Assembly: GCA_028282295.1 (NCBI GenBank)
Contig: JANQIE010000043.1
Location: 1 to 54,097 of the forward strand
Direction of reading: 5' to 3'
DNA: 54,097 bases
Origin: Desulfobacterales bacterium
GTDB lineage: Bacteria > Desulfobacterota > Desulfobacteria > Desulfobacterales > JANQIE01
Part shown: positions 30,573 to 39,581 of the stretch, in pieces
Layout: each line of letters begins with the position of its first letter
Numbering within the stretch: the stretch's first letter is position 1
Notes under the pieces: generated by a model
What the model saw: only the letters and a program-made list of their open reading frames with translations
What the model was told of the DNA's origin: nothing
Database searches by the model: none
Made by a program: the position numbers and the translations under genes

Positions 30573-31751
30573 ATGACGACTGAGGCAACCAACGCGGACC
30601 TTAACGATGCAACCGAAATTTTGACCGACGGCGGCGAACAACTGCCGGAAATGGGCACCGAGGCGTTTGAGGCTCCCGGCTCCCTGTTTGACGAGACCGT
30701 GCCCGAGCTCAATGAGGACGGCACGCCGGTTGAAGAACCGTCCGGGGAAGATGAACCCACCACGGATAGCCCCGATTCGACAGACGGAAGTGAACCGGCG
30801 GACGCGGAAAAGGCCGATGACTCAGGGGGGGAAGAAAACCGGCAGGACGCATCCGATGAGCAAAAGCCGGATGAGCAATCCGAAGACAAGCCGGATGAGA
30901 AACCGGCACAAGAAACCCCCTGGCCCGAGGACAAGGCGCCCCCGAAGGGGCTGGTTTCGATCAAGGCATTGCATGAGCGCAGCGCCAAGGTTCAGGAGCT
31001 GCGGCAAAACCTGTCTGAATCGGAACAGCGTGTCGCGGAACTCGAAGCTGCACTGAAAAGTGCGCCGAAAGAAAAGGTGCCTGAGTTCAAGGAGATGTCG
31101 GACGAAGAACTGGACACGCTGTACGAGGAGGACCCGGTGGCGTTCGCCAAGTATCAGCGGGACTGGACCCGGCATCAAAACGCGGTTCAGGCCCGACAAC
31201 GGGCCGACACGCAGGCGCAAGCGGCGGAGAAAACGGCTGAAAACCGGCGGATCACAACGGTCCGTCAAAGCCTGCAGCGGATGTCCGAGACGGTGCCCGG
31301 CATTCATGACGAAACCAGCGAGATCAACCAGCAGTTAACCGAGTTTGCCACCGGCAACGGCTTTGATATCGACACGCTGGCGGTCATGACCAATCCGGGC
31401 ACCATGGTCATTGCGCCCGGCGCCAAGGAGCCGATGGTGTTGGGTGACGGCGCGGTTCAGCTCGTCAGTATGGTTCATCAACTGCATCAAAAGTTATCAG
31501 CCAACGATCCGGACACGATCCGGCAGGGGATTGAAACGCAGCTTGCAGAGAAGATCCGCGCCGATGTCACGAAAGAACTGATGGACAAGTTTAAAAACTC
31601 AACCGACGGACGGGTCAGCCTTTCCGATGTTCCCACAGCCGGCAGTGACGAGACCGATTCGGGAGAATGGGAGCCGCTGGATGAGTCCGGTTTGCGCCAG
31701 CTCACAGCGAAGCAGCGGGAACTGTACCGGCAGGGCAGGCCGTACCGTTAA
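30573..31751 (+). CDS. Scaffolding-like protein
   Basis: 392 residues with an ideal GGAGGAG site. The first 130 residues are extremely acidic and low-complexity (repeated Asp/Glu/Pro/Ser). Then a coiled coil (about 135-225) and a folded C-terminal half follow, ending with DKFKNSTDGRVSL and a basic tail. Position directly before the major capsid gene and the charged helical makeup are typical of phage scaffolds, which guide procapsid assembly and leave. Family not identified by motif, so the call rests on context. Confidence 0.65.
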   Translation: MTTEATNADLNDATEILTDGGEQLPEMGTEAFEAPGSLFDETVPELNEDGTPVEEPSGEDEPTTDSPDSTDGSEPADAEKADDSGGEENRQDASDEQKPDEQSEDKPDEKPAQETPWPEDKAPPKGLVSIKALHERSAKVQELRQNLSESEQRVAELEAALKSAPKEKVPEFKEMSDEELDTLYEEDPVAFAKYQRDWTRHQNAVQARQRADTQAQAAEKTAENRRITTVRQSLQRMSETVPGIHDETSEINQQLTEFATGNGFDIDTLAVMTNPGTMVIAPGAKEPMVLGDGAVQLVSMVHQLHQKLSANDPDTIRQGIETQLAEKIRADVTKELMDKFKNSTDGRVSLSDVPTAGSDETDSGEWEPLDESGLRQLTAKQRELYRQGRPYR

Positions 31752-31768
31752 TGGAGGGATAACAGACA

Positions 31769-32857
31769 ATGGCTGCAACCGAATTTCCACTAAACAGCCC
31801 GTTGGCAAAGCAGGTCTGGTCCCCGGACCTGGCGATCGAGGCCGAGAATAAGCAGTACTTTAGAAAATTCATGGGAACCGGGTCCGAGGCGATCGTCAAG
31901 GTCAAGCAGGATCTGTCCAAGTCCAATGCCGGTGAAAAGATCACGGTCGGCATGCAGATGAAACTGGCCGGTGACGGTATCGAGGGCGACAACGATATCG
32001 AGGGCACCGATGCCGAGGAGGGACTGGCGTTTTACCCCGATGCGGTCTTTATCGACCAGCGTCGTAAGGGGACTAAGTCCAAGGGCAAGATGTCGGAACA
32101 GCGCGTGCCCTACAACCTGCGCAAGCTCGGCCGTGATGCGCTCGCCATCTGGTTTGCCGAGGATTACGACCAGCAGTGTTTCATCTACCTGTCCGGCGCC
32201 CGCGGCATCGATGCCAGCTATCACTTCCCGCTGGCCTGGGCCGGCCGGGCCAACAACAGCCTGACCGCGCCGTCCAAAATCATCTACGGTGACAATGCGG
32301 GGGTGCCGGCCACCGGCCAAGCGGACCTGGATACCGACGACATCATGACGATCAATGTGATTGAACGGTGTGTCGCCGCGGCCGAGACCACCGACCCGAT
32401 GATCCGGGCCGCGATGGTTGAAGGCGAGAAGAAGTTCGTGCTGCTGATGCACACGTTCCAGGCTTACAACCTGCGCAAGGCCACGTCCACCAATGACTGG
32501 GTCGACATTCGCAAGAACACCGACGGCCAGAAGTCGATTCTGTATAAAAACGCTCTGGGCGAGTATGCGGGGGTGATCCTGCACAAGCACCGCAACGTGG
32601 TCCGCTTCAGCGATTATGGCGCGGGCGCCGATGTGGCTGCGGGCCGGGCGCTGTTTCTCGGTGCGCATGCCGGCATGGCGGCCTGGGGCAAAAACGGGGC
32701 TTACGGGCGGTACTCCTGGAATGAGGAAACCGATGACCGCGGCAACCGTCTGGTCATCACGGCCGGGTCCATCTACGGGTTCAAAAAGGCGACGTTCAAC
32801 GGCATTGATATCGGTGTTGTTGCCGTTGACACGGCCTGTGCCGATCCCAACCCGTAA
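31769..32857 (+). CDS. Major capsid protein, N4 gp56 family
   Basis: 362 residues. The N-terminal NSPLAKQVWSPDLAIEAENKQYFRKFMGTGSEAIVKVKQDLSK and the later YLSGARGID and EGEKKFVLLMHTFQAYNLRK segments match the N4-gp56 major capsid family (HK97 fold). It builds the icosahedral shell. Strong codon regularity and a good GGAGGG site suit very high expression, and a stem-loop follows the gene. Confidence 0.8.
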   Translation: MAATEFPLNSPLAKQVWSPDLAIEAENKQYFRKFMGTGSEAIVKVKQDLSKSNAGEKITVGMQMKLAGDGIEGDNDIEGTDAEEGLAFYPDAVFIDQRRKGTKSKGKMSEQRVPYNLRKLGRDALAIWFAEDYDQQCFIYLSGARGIDASYHFPLAWAGRANNSLTAPSKIIYGDNAGVPATGQADLDTDDIMTINVIERCVAAAETTDPMIRAAMVEGEKKFVLLMHTFQAYNLRKATSTNDWVDIRKNTDGQKSILYKNALGEYAGVILHKHRNVVRFSDYGAGADVAAGRALFLGAHAGMAAWGKNGAYGRYSWNEETDDRGNRLVITAGSIYGFKKATFNGIDIGVVAVDTACADPNP

Positions 32858-32864
32858 TTGATCA

Positions 32865-32882
32865 GGGGCGGACAGCCGCCCC
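32865..32882 (+). terminator. Stem-loop after the major capsid gene
   Basis: GGGGCGG and CCGCCCC pair over 7 bp with an ACAG loop, seven bases past the stop. There is no T run, so 3'-end protection or partial termination is more likely than full termination. Confidence 0.45.
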
Positions 32883-32908
32883 GGTGAACTGAAAAGGAGA
32901 ATTAATTC

Positions 32909-33355
32909 ATGGCGACTTATCAAAGCGAGGCGGCGGCCACCGGTCCAAGGGTCGACCCCCTGGACGCAGGCAAAGTGTGCTGCCGGTCCGCCAAGTATAC
33001 CAATGTCGGGGCCAAGCCGGCCAATGATGTATTTGAAATGGTTCCGGTGCCCAAGGGGGCGCTGATCCTGGATATCAAATGGAACATCACGGCCCTGGGC
33101 GTGGGCCGGACCATTGATATCGGTGACGGCGGGACGGTTGACCGTTTTTTTGACGGCATCGATGTGTCGGCCGCGGCTGCGGGGCACCTGTTCGGAACCG
33201 GCGGACAGAATCAGTTCCATACCTATGCCGCCGACGACACAGTTGATGTTGTGGTTTTGGGCGACACCCTGCCGGACGGCGCCGTCATCAACATGACCGT
33301 GTTTTACACCATGACCGGCATCATCGCGGATGAAACCGCGGTGTTCGGCGCCTAA
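32909..33355 (+). CDS. Possible capsid decoration/stabilisation protein
   Basis: 148 residues with an AAGGAGA site. All-beta in appearance, rich in Gly, Ala, Val and Asp (VPKGALILDIKWNITALGVGRTIDIGDGG ... MTVFYTMTGIIADETAVFGA). Proteins of this size and style directly after the capsid gene are commonly head-decoration or fibre-like proteins. No motif proves it. Flanked by stem-loops on both sides. Confidence 0.5.
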   Translation: MATYQSEAAATGPRVDPLDAGKVCCRSAKYTNVGAKPANDVFEMVPVPKGALILDIKWNITALGVGRTIDIGDGGTVDRFFDGIDVSAAAAGHLFGTGGQNQFHTYAADDTVDVVVLGDTLPDGAVINMTVFYTMTGIIADETAVFGA

Positions 33356-33374
33356 TACTTAACGCTGTCATTTT

Positions 33375-33401
33375 GCCCGGCGGGGGACGATCCCGCCGGG
33401 C
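33375..33401 (+). terminator. Stem-loop after the decoration gene
   Basis: GCCCGGCGGG and CCCGCCGGGC form a perfect 10-bp stem around GGACGAT. No T run follows. It could be a processing or attenuation site between high-copy and low-copy virion genes. Confidence 0.5.
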
Positions 33402-33417
33402 CTTGTGAGGTTATAAA

Positions 33418-33780
33418 ATGAATACTGTCGAGGTCGTTTATACCGGGCATAAGAAACATATCACGCTGTCTCTGCCCTACATGCCGCAAGAGCGGCGTTT
33501 TGAGCCGGTCAATGGCAAGCTTGTTTGCGCCATGTCGTCAAACGAGGCGTTACGGTTGATTAGAGAAAATCCGAAGAGTTTTGCGGTCATGAGCCTTGAG
33601 GTGACGCCACAACCGACTGATACCGATGATGCGCCGGATGCACCAAACGAAGAAGACCTTCTGGATCCAAAGTCGATGCATGTGAAAACATTGCGCCGGT
33701 TAGTTGCCAAGAAGCTGCAGACCGACATCAACGCACTGCCGACGAAAAAAGCGGACCTGTTGGATCTGATAGGTGAGTAA
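33418..33780 (+). CDS. Small virion-module protein with HeH/SAP-like C-terminus
   Basis: 120 residues. The N-terminus is beta-like (VEVVYTGHKKHITLSLP), followed by an acidic Pro/Asp-rich linker (about 63-83). The end, MHVKTLRRLVAKKLQTDINALPTKKADLLDLIGE, has the two-helix spacing of HeH/LEM or SAP-like modules often found in head-completion operons. Its stop overlaps the next start. Function unknown. Confidence 0.5.
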   Translation: MNTVEVVYTGHKKHITLSLPYMPQERRFEPVNGKLVCAMSSNEALRLIRENPKSFAVMSLEVTPQPTDTDDAPDAPNEEDLLDPKSMHVKTLRRLVAKKLQTDINALPTKKADLLDLIGE

Positions 33781-34454
33781 TGGGCACGATCACGGTTGAA
33801 TCGATAATTCGGGAGGTGCGTGAAGACACGCACGATGATGATCCGGATGAATATCGGGTCAAGGACAAAACCTCGCTGCGTCGTATCATCGAGGCGCAAC
33901 AGGTCATTGTCTCCTTGCAGCCCAAAGCAAACCCGGTAACCGAAGTGCTCGAATTAGCTGCCGGTACCAAGCAGTCAATCCCTGAAGGCGGCATCGCGTT
34001 GATTGATGTGGTTCGCAATATGGGTGCCGACGGTGAGACACCGGGCAGGGTGATTTCCATTGTCGAGCAAGACGAGTTGGATTCGGCCGATCCGGACTGG
34101 CACGCCGCCGACCCAAGCGCAGCAATTGAGCAGTTCGTTTTTAATGACAAGAATCCGTTGGTTTTCTATACGACACCGCCGTCGGGCGGCAATAACTATG
34201 TCGAAATGGTCTATTCCAAGACCCCGACGGCGCCGGAGAAGATAACCGACACCATCACAATTGAGGACGCCTACGCACCGGCCATAAAGGTTTATCTCAA
34301 GTACAAGGCCAGTAGCCCGGATGCGGCCGACTCGCTGTATGCGACGCAAAACGCCGCAGCTTACTGGCAGTTATTTCTCACACTGATCGACCGGCCGGAT
34401 CTGGCTAAGAAGGCTTATTCGCCCAAGGTCCGGGATTATCGGAGCAAGTCATGA
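33780..34454 (+). CDS. Head-tail adaptor (DUF6682-like)
   Basis: 224 residues. The pattern IIREVREDTHDDD ... RIIEAQQVIVSLQPKANPVTEVLELAAGTKQSIPEGGIALIDVVRNMG and the later YSKTPTAPEKITDTITIEDAYAPAIKVYLKYKASSPDA fit DUF6682-type phage adaptor proteins. Such proteins attach below the portal ring to extend the connector. It overlaps neighbours by 1 and 4 bp. Confidence 0.6.
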   Translation: MGTITVESIIREVREDTHDDDPDEYRVKDKTSLRRIIEAQQVIVSLQPKANPVTEVLELAAGTKQSIPEGGIALIDVVRNMGADGETPGRVISIVEQDELDSADPDWHAADPSAAIEQFVFNDKNPLVFYTTPPSGGNNYVEMVYSKTPTAPEKITDTITIEDAYAPAIKVYLKYKASSPDAADSLYATQNAAAYWQLFLTLIDRPDLAKKAYSPKVRDYRSKS

Positions 34455-35110
34455 CCGATATTGCTGATTTTGTCGATGATGTCCTGCCCGCTGTCCAAGG
34501 CTGCCCCCGGGTGCTGATCACCAGAGAGGTGCGACGGACCATCACGGATTTTTGCAGGAAAAGTCACGTTTTAAAAAAAGACTTTGAACACCAGGCTGTG
34601 GCGGCCGATGTTGACCCGGCGCTGAATTATGCCGTGGATGTTTCGATCAGTGGCATCATAGCCAATGTCAAACCCTACCGGTTGACCGGACTGCGGATCG
34701 ATACCGACCCTTGGAAAACCGAGCAGCGGGACGTGTTGAATGAAGCAGCCAACTTCAGGCAACTGGTTGCGACCGGCATCAAATACTACCGGTTCCCGGA
34801 CGATGCCACGGTGCGGATCCATCCCCTGGAGCAGAGAGATAACGATCTGTATCTGTCCGTGGTGTTTGTACCGGAAGACAACGCCACGGAAATCGCCGAT
34901 GAGCTTTATGACGACTGGATCGATGAAATCGCGGCCGGGGCAAAGTCACGGCTGCAGCGCATGCCGGATAAAGCCTGGACCAATCTGGACGCGGCCTTAA
35001 TCAACATGAATCTATATCGCAGAGGAATTGCCGAGGCGTCCCGGAAGGCGTTGTCCGGGTTTTTGAACAAATCGTTTGATGACCGGTGCCCGAACGCCGG
35101 GAGGATTTAA
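34451..35110 (+). CDS. Head-completion / tail-tube-like protein
   Basis: 219 residues. It contains ITREVRRTITDFCRKSHVLKKDF, a beta-rich middle and DDWIDEIAAGAKSRLQRMPDKAW, the style of second connector or tubular proteins found after the DUF6682-like adaptor in podoviruses. No definitive motif. The overlaps (ATGA with the previous stop, TAATG with the next start) show tight coupling. Confidence 0.5.
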   Translation: MTDIADFVDDVLPAVQGCPRVLITREVRRTITDFCRKSHVLKKDFEHQAVAADVDPALNYAVDVSISGIIANVKPYRLTGLRIDTDPWKTEQRDVLNEAANFRQLVATGIKYYRFPDDATVRIHPLEQRDNDLYLSVVFVPEDNATEIADELYDDWIDEIAAGAKSRLQRMPDKAWTNLDAALINMNLYRRGIAEASRKALSGFLNKSFDDRCPNAGRI

Positions 35111-36819
35111 TGCGAATCACCTTCGACCAATTCAAAGGCGCGCTTGCCAATGTCAGCCCGATGCTGCTGCCGCCGGGCTACGCCCAGACCGCGGTGAATT
35201 ACAGGTCTGACTCGGGCCGGATCGAACCGTTTGGCGCCGCGCTGGAAATCCAGTCGATTGCCAAACCGGGAGATATCAGGTCCATTCTAAAGCTTGACGA
35301 CACCTGGATCTACTGGACCGGGGTGATTGAGGCGATCAAGGCGCAGCTTGCAAACAGTGACTGGCGTATTTTCTATACCGGTGACGGATACCCGAAACAG
35401 ACCGACCATACATTGGGGCTCAGCGGCCTTGCTTCAACCTACCCGACCGAAGCGCGGCGCTTTGGTGTGGTCAAGCCGGATGCCGGGCAGCCGCTCGTCG
35501 TGGAACCCCAGGGCGTGGGGGACGGCACGATCGGAGATGTTTTTTCCTACGTTTATACCCGGGTAACGACCTGGGGCGAGGAATCGGCGCCGTCTCCGGC
35601 AACGGCCGTTGCCACGCTGGAAGGTGATCAGCATGTGCGTTTGAATAACTTTCGTTACGGCTCGATCGCCACCACCGGCAACGATATTGCCTATTTCAGG
35701 CTGTACCGGCTCAATTCGTCCGCTTCAGGGTCCGAATACCAACTGGTCAGGGCAAGGCCCGGCAATCTCAGTGCCACAGCGGTCTATGATATTCCGGTGG
35801 CCGATGTGCCGGATAGCCTCACCTATGTATACGATGCCAACGACGGGGTCACACCGGACAGTTTAAGCGATGATCTGGGCGCGGTTATTCAGTCCGAGAC
35901 CTGGGAGGCCCCGCCCGATGACCTGCATGCGCTGGTCCAGTGTCAGGGCAGCTTTCTGGCCGGCTTGTCAGCAAATCAGATCTGCTTCAGTGAGCCGGCC
36001 TACGGCTACGCCTGGCCGGTTGAATACCGGTTGACCCTGAGCCATGACGGTGTTGGCTTGGGCGTCCTGGACGGCGCTGTGCTGGCCCTGACAACGGCGT
36101 ATCCCACCCTTGCCATCGGCTCCGATCCGGCCTCGATGCAGAAAAAAACACTGGCATACAACCAAGCCTGCGTGTCGAAGCAGGGAATTGTCTCGACGGA
36201 AGCCGGCGTTATCTATCCGTCGCCTGACGGCTTGTGTCTGTGTGATGGAATGGCCGTTATGGTGGTAACCCGCAAGGAAACCTACTCCAGAAGCCAGTGG
36301 AAAGCACTGAATCCTGAGAATCTGGTCGGTTTCTACCATGACGGCAAGTACTACGGCTTCTTCAAGGGTACGGCCACCGGAATCGTGTTCGATTTCAAAG
36401 GCGGCAAGGATGTCGTGTCGATCGATCTGGGCGCCCGGCTGGTATACGGCGGCTTTGTCGTCCCGGAAGAAGACGCGCTCTATCTTCTGGTCAGAGAAGG
36501 ATCGACCTATTACATCGATCAGTGGGAAGGCGGTGCTTCCAAGCTGACCGCGGTATATCGTAGCGGCAGGGTCCAACTGCCGGCGGCAATGAACATGGGA
36601 GCGGCGCGGGCCGTTGGAGACCATAACGCGTCGGCACCGGCCGGAATACGGCTGTATGCCGGGGGCAGACGCCGTAAAGACCATCGTGTAACGGATCAGA
36701 AACCGTTCAACCTGCCGTCCGGTTACCGGGCCGATACGGTCGAAATCGAGTATGAGGGCACGGGCGTTCTGGATCGGGTCCAGGTTGCCCCCACTGTTCA
36801 GGAGTTGATCCATGGCTGA
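35110..36819 (+). CDS. Tail/stabilisation virion protein
   Basis: 569 residues from ATG 35110, with GGGAGG upstream; the frame extending eight codons further lies inside the previous gene. It starts MRITFDQFKGALANVSPMLLPPGYAQTAVNYRSDSGRIEPF, a beginning typical of podoviral structural proteins of the tail hub, followed by Ig-like beta regions and long beta stretches resembling a propeller. Probably part of the tail tube or nozzle. Assignment from context and style. Confidence 0.55.
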   Translation: MRITFDQFKGALANVSPMLLPPGYAQTAVNYRSDSGRIEPFGAALEIQSIAKPGDIRSILKLDDTWIYWTGVIEAIKAQLANSDWRIFYTGDGYPKQTDHTLGLSGLASTYPTEARRFGVVKPDAGQPLVVEPQGVGDGTIGDVFSYVYTRVTTWGEESAPSPATAVATLEGDQHVRLNNFRYGSIATTGNDIAYFRLYRLNSSASGSEYQLVRARPGNLSATAVYDIPVADVPDSLTYVYDANDGVTPDSLSDDLGAVIQSETWEAPPDDLHALVQCQGSFLAGLSANQICFSEPAYGYAWPVEYRLTLSHDGVGLGVLDGAVLALTTAYPTLAIGSDPASMQKKTLAYNQACVSKQGIVSTEAGVIYPSPDGLCLCDGMAVMVVTRKETYSRSQWKALNPENLVGFYHDGKYYGFFKGTATGIVFDFKGGKDVVSIDLGARLVYGGFVVPEEDALYLLVREGSTYYIDQWEGGASKLTAVYRSGRVQLPAAMNMGAARAVGDHNASAPAGIRLYAGGRRRKDHRVTDQKPFNLPSGYRADTVEIEYEGTGVLDRVQVAPTVQELIHG

Positions 36820-38641
36820 GCGGGCGACCAATATACCCGTGATCCCCAACGTGCCGGTACCGGTCACCGATCCGCTATACGGCTTTCTCAACGCCGTCAA
36901 AGAGACGATCGAGGTCAGGGAGGGCAACGCCCGGCGCGGCCAGGTGCTGGATACGTATGTGCTGCTGCGTCAACTGAACGATGCGCGGTTTCTGAGCCAG
37001 AGTACGCAGATTGCCACTGTGACCGACAGCTACGGCGATCCGCCGGCGCCGCCAACCGGTTTTACCGTCACCCGCGGGACCTGGTTCAATGACCTGAGCT
37101 GGACCAATCCCACCGGCGATAATTTCGGCGCGATCCAGATCTGGGTCAACACGGTCAACGACCGGTCCCAGGCGTCGCTATTCGCTATTGTCACCGCTCC
37201 GGTCCAGACCTACCGCCACCACATCAAGACCACGACCGATGATCATTACTACTGGATCCGGGCCGTCGGCCTGGACGGGTCGTATTCGACCTGGATGCCG
37301 ACGGATCAAATGGGTGGGGAATATGTACCGGGGGACGAGTCGGTCGGCGAAACCATCGACGGGTTGCTCAATGTGCTGCGAGGCGGCGCGCCGGCCAATT
37401 ATAACGGGCTCACCACGTATTATCTGTACCACCGGGTATTGTTGAACGGCCGCACCTACCGGTGCCTCAACGACAATGCCGGCGCCGGCATCACCGGCAT
37501 CTCACCGCCGGATCCGGTCTACTGGGAGCGGGCCGGTATCCTGATGACCGGTGATGTGGACGGGGTGCCCACCGTGGGGATCGACGGCAACCTGGTGGTC
37601 GACGATTCCATTCTGGCCCGAAGCATTTATGCCGACTACCTGTCGGCACTGTCCGCGTTTACCGGCAGCCTGACCGTTAACGATGTGTTGACCGTGAATG
37701 AGTACGGCAGCATTGTGGTCGGCAACCAGAATATCGCGCTATCGGGTGTTACCAACGATATCACGATCTCACCCGATGGTGGTCCCACCGGCCAGTATTA
37801 CACCCGCATCGGCAATGACAATCTGATGCGCGGCTACCCGGATGGCAGCGAGTATGAGGTTCTGGCCCGGGTAGAACTGCTGACCGGATTGGCGAACAAC
37901 ACGAATGTTGTGATCCCCGGCCGGTTCAAACACACGCCCACGGTAGCGGTTTTTATCAACGAGGCCGACCTATACGACAGCTCGCAGTCTTCACAAACCC
38001 AGAAGGTCGTTTGCAGACATAACGGCGTCAGCCCCACCGCCAATCCGATGGAGTACCAGTTCACACCTATTATTCAGTTAGAATCGTCTGACGGGTCCGA
38101 GTCGCAAAACTGGACCGACAACACGTCTGCGACAGGATCGTCCGGTTCTCTCGACGGTGCCGGCACTGATTTTTATTCAACGACCCGGACAGGGCTGAAT
38201 ACCAATACCGAAAGGGTCGTGGTCAGCGGTCGTTTTCGCGGCTGGAAAGAATTCCACACCAATATCTACGATCATCAGATCGAAGACTCGGTCCCGTTTG
38301 TGCGCAAGTATTATCTGCGCGCCGGTCTGGAACTGGATGTTTACCGCAACGGCGGCTGGGTCGTTGATGCTGCCCGCACCGCCACCTATTGGCTGGATGA
38401 AGGATGGGTAAACTTTTCTTTGGACTCGGGAGTTCTGGGAACATCCATAACCCAATTTCGCCTCAAATTTGAATGGTCGTCAGGGTCCCAGAGCATGGGG
38501 ACCGGCTACCTGGGCGGCTCTGACAATGCACAGGCATACTATTACGAGTATTTGGAGATTTCCAGTTACGCCCTTTATCTGGCCGGCGGAAGCGGTCTTA
38601 TTTCCGGCGGGCTGGCCCATGCTCTGGTGGTAGGGGTTTGA
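36812..38641 (+). CDS. Tail fibre/appendage protein with fibronectin-III-like domain
   Basis: 609 residues, overlapping the previous gene by 8 bp, with GGAG before the ATG. Residues about 77-165 (PPTGFTVTRGTWFNDLSWTNP ... YYWIRAVGLDGSYSTW) form a fibronectin type III-like domain, a hallmark of tail tips and fibres. The middle has GDVDGVPTVGIDGNLVVDDSILARSIYADYL, a segment common in central tail proteins before the receptor-binding part, and the C-terminal region is beta-rich. Likely links the tail to the fibres and host surface. Confidence 0.65.
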   Translation: MAERATNIPVIPNVPVPVTDPLYGFLNAVKETIEVREGNARRGQVLDTYVLLRQLNDARFLSQSTQIATVTDSYGDPPAPPTGFTVTRGTWFNDLSWTNPTGDNFGAIQIWVNTVNDRSQASLFAIVTAPVQTYRHHIKTTTDDHYYWIRAVGLDGSYSTWMPTDQMGGEYVPGDESVGETIDGLLNVLRGGAPANYNGLTTYYLYHRVLLNGRTYRCLNDNAGAGITGISPPDPVYWERAGILMTGDVDGVPTVGIDGNLVVDDSILARSIYADYLSALSAFTGSLTVNDVLTVNEYGSIVVGNQNIALSGVTNDITISPDGGPTGQYYTRIGNDNLMRGYPDGSEYEVLARVELLTGLANNTNVVIPGRFKHTPTVAVFINEADLYDSSQSSQTQKVVCRHNGVSPTANPMEYQFTPIIQLESSDGSESQNWTDNTSATGSSGSLDGAGTDFYSTTRTGLNTNTERVVVSGRFRGWKEFHTNIYDHQIEDSVPFVRKYYLRAGLELDVYRNGGWVVDAARTATYWLDEGWVNFSLDSGVLGTSITQFRLKFEWSSGSQSMGTGYLGGSDNAQAYYYEYLEISSYALYLAGGSGLISGGLAHALVVGV

Positions 38642-38642
38642 A

Positions 38643-39212
38643 ATGATCATCGGTGACCGGACATACATCGCGGATATCGCCCGGGCAGTGAGGGCGGGGT
38701 ACAACGATGCCCAACTCGATCCGGTGATCCAGCAGTATATCGATGATTCGGACTGGTCCGGCACACCGCCCACCGTGGCGCAATGGCGCCTGACCAACTA
38801 TGAGGCGTTACGAAACTGGAAGTTTCCGACCCTGCAGGATCTGTCCGAGGCGGTTATCAAGATCCATATCGGCACGTATCTGAGCGACACCAACATGCAG
38901 GCGGCCGGGCGTTGGAACATCAAACGGTACACGCGGGATTACTACGCCGCAATCAACCAGTTTCCGGACGGTACGCTGAGCCCGCCCGGAGACTTTGACA
39001 AGGTCGAAATCACGGCCGACGGCATCGATGCAGCGACCATCACCGGTGTGCCGAACCTGACCAAAATAGGAGTTGATGACGGCACACCGGTCAATGTGTC
39101 GACCGGCAGTTGGTCCTTTTCCACGGCCACGCCGGGCACCTATTTCATCTCCATCATACCCTACGACGACCATCTGTACGCGTGGGGGTTCTGGCTGATC
39201 GATGCATCGTAA
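38643..39212 (+). CDS. Virion-associated hypothetical protein with Ig-like end
   Basis: 189 residues, starting one base after the previous stop. The N-terminal half is helical (RTYIADIARAVRAGYNDAQLDPVIQQYIDD). The second half reads as an Ig-like beta module (VEITADGIDAATITGVPNLTKIGVDDGTPVN ... ATPGTYFISIIPYDDHLYAWGFWLIDAS). It may be a fibre-associated or assembly protein. No family recognised. Confidence 0.45.
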   Translation: MIIGDRTYIADIARAVRAGYNDAQLDPVIQQYIDDSDWSGTPPTVAQWRLTNYEALRNWKFPTLQDLSEAVIKIHIGTYLSDTNMQAAGRWNIKRYTRDYYAAINQFPDGTLSPPGDFDKVEITADGIDAATITGVPNLTKIGVDDGTPVNVSTGSWSFSTATPGTYFISIIPYDDHLYAWGFWLIDAS

Positions 39213-39222
39213 AGAGGAATAA

Positions 39223-39567
39223 ATGGCCGGACATCAATGTTCTCAAAAAGAGCGATTCGAACAAAATGACCGCATGCTGTCAAAATTGTTCCGCATCATG
39301 GACGGTAACGGCAGTACCGGTCTGGTTGCCACCGTAGCGGTGCTGTTGAAATCGGTCGAAACCTTGGAAACGACGGTAGCGACGTTGCAAAAAGAGATCA
39401 AAAAAACCGTGGCCGATCTGCAGAAGGAGCGTGAAGCAATTACGTCCAAACTGCCGACGCCGGAAAAGATCAACAGCCGTATCCGGTTCTGGTCCCTGGT
39501 CGGCAGCGGCGGTTCGACCGGTCTGCTGTTCGTATCGTTTATTCTCTATCTTTTGTTTAAAACCTGA
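39223..39567 (+). CDS. Coiled-coil plus C-terminal membrane span (XhlA/holin-like)
   Basis: 114 residues. A coiled coil (about 45-85, VETLETTVATLQKEIKKTVADLQKE) is followed by one strong hydrophobic helix at the end (STGLLFVSFILYLLFKT). This matches the layout of XhlA-type lysis-associated proteins that anchor at the inner membrane. It is the first gene of a likely lysis cassette running to about 41065. Role inferred from layout and place. Confidence 0.5.
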   Translation: MAGHQCSQKERFEQNDRMLSKLFRIMDGNGSTGLVATVAVLLKSVETLETTVATLQKEIKKTVADLQKEREAITSKLPTPEKINSRIRFWSLVGSGGSTGLLFVSFILYLLFKT

Positions 39568-39581
39568 AAGGGATGGCGGGC

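Noticed and set aside
31790-33220. 476-codon open frame opposite the capsid genes
   Set aside because: Antisense to the N4-type capsid gene and the following gene; no motifs or ribosome site.
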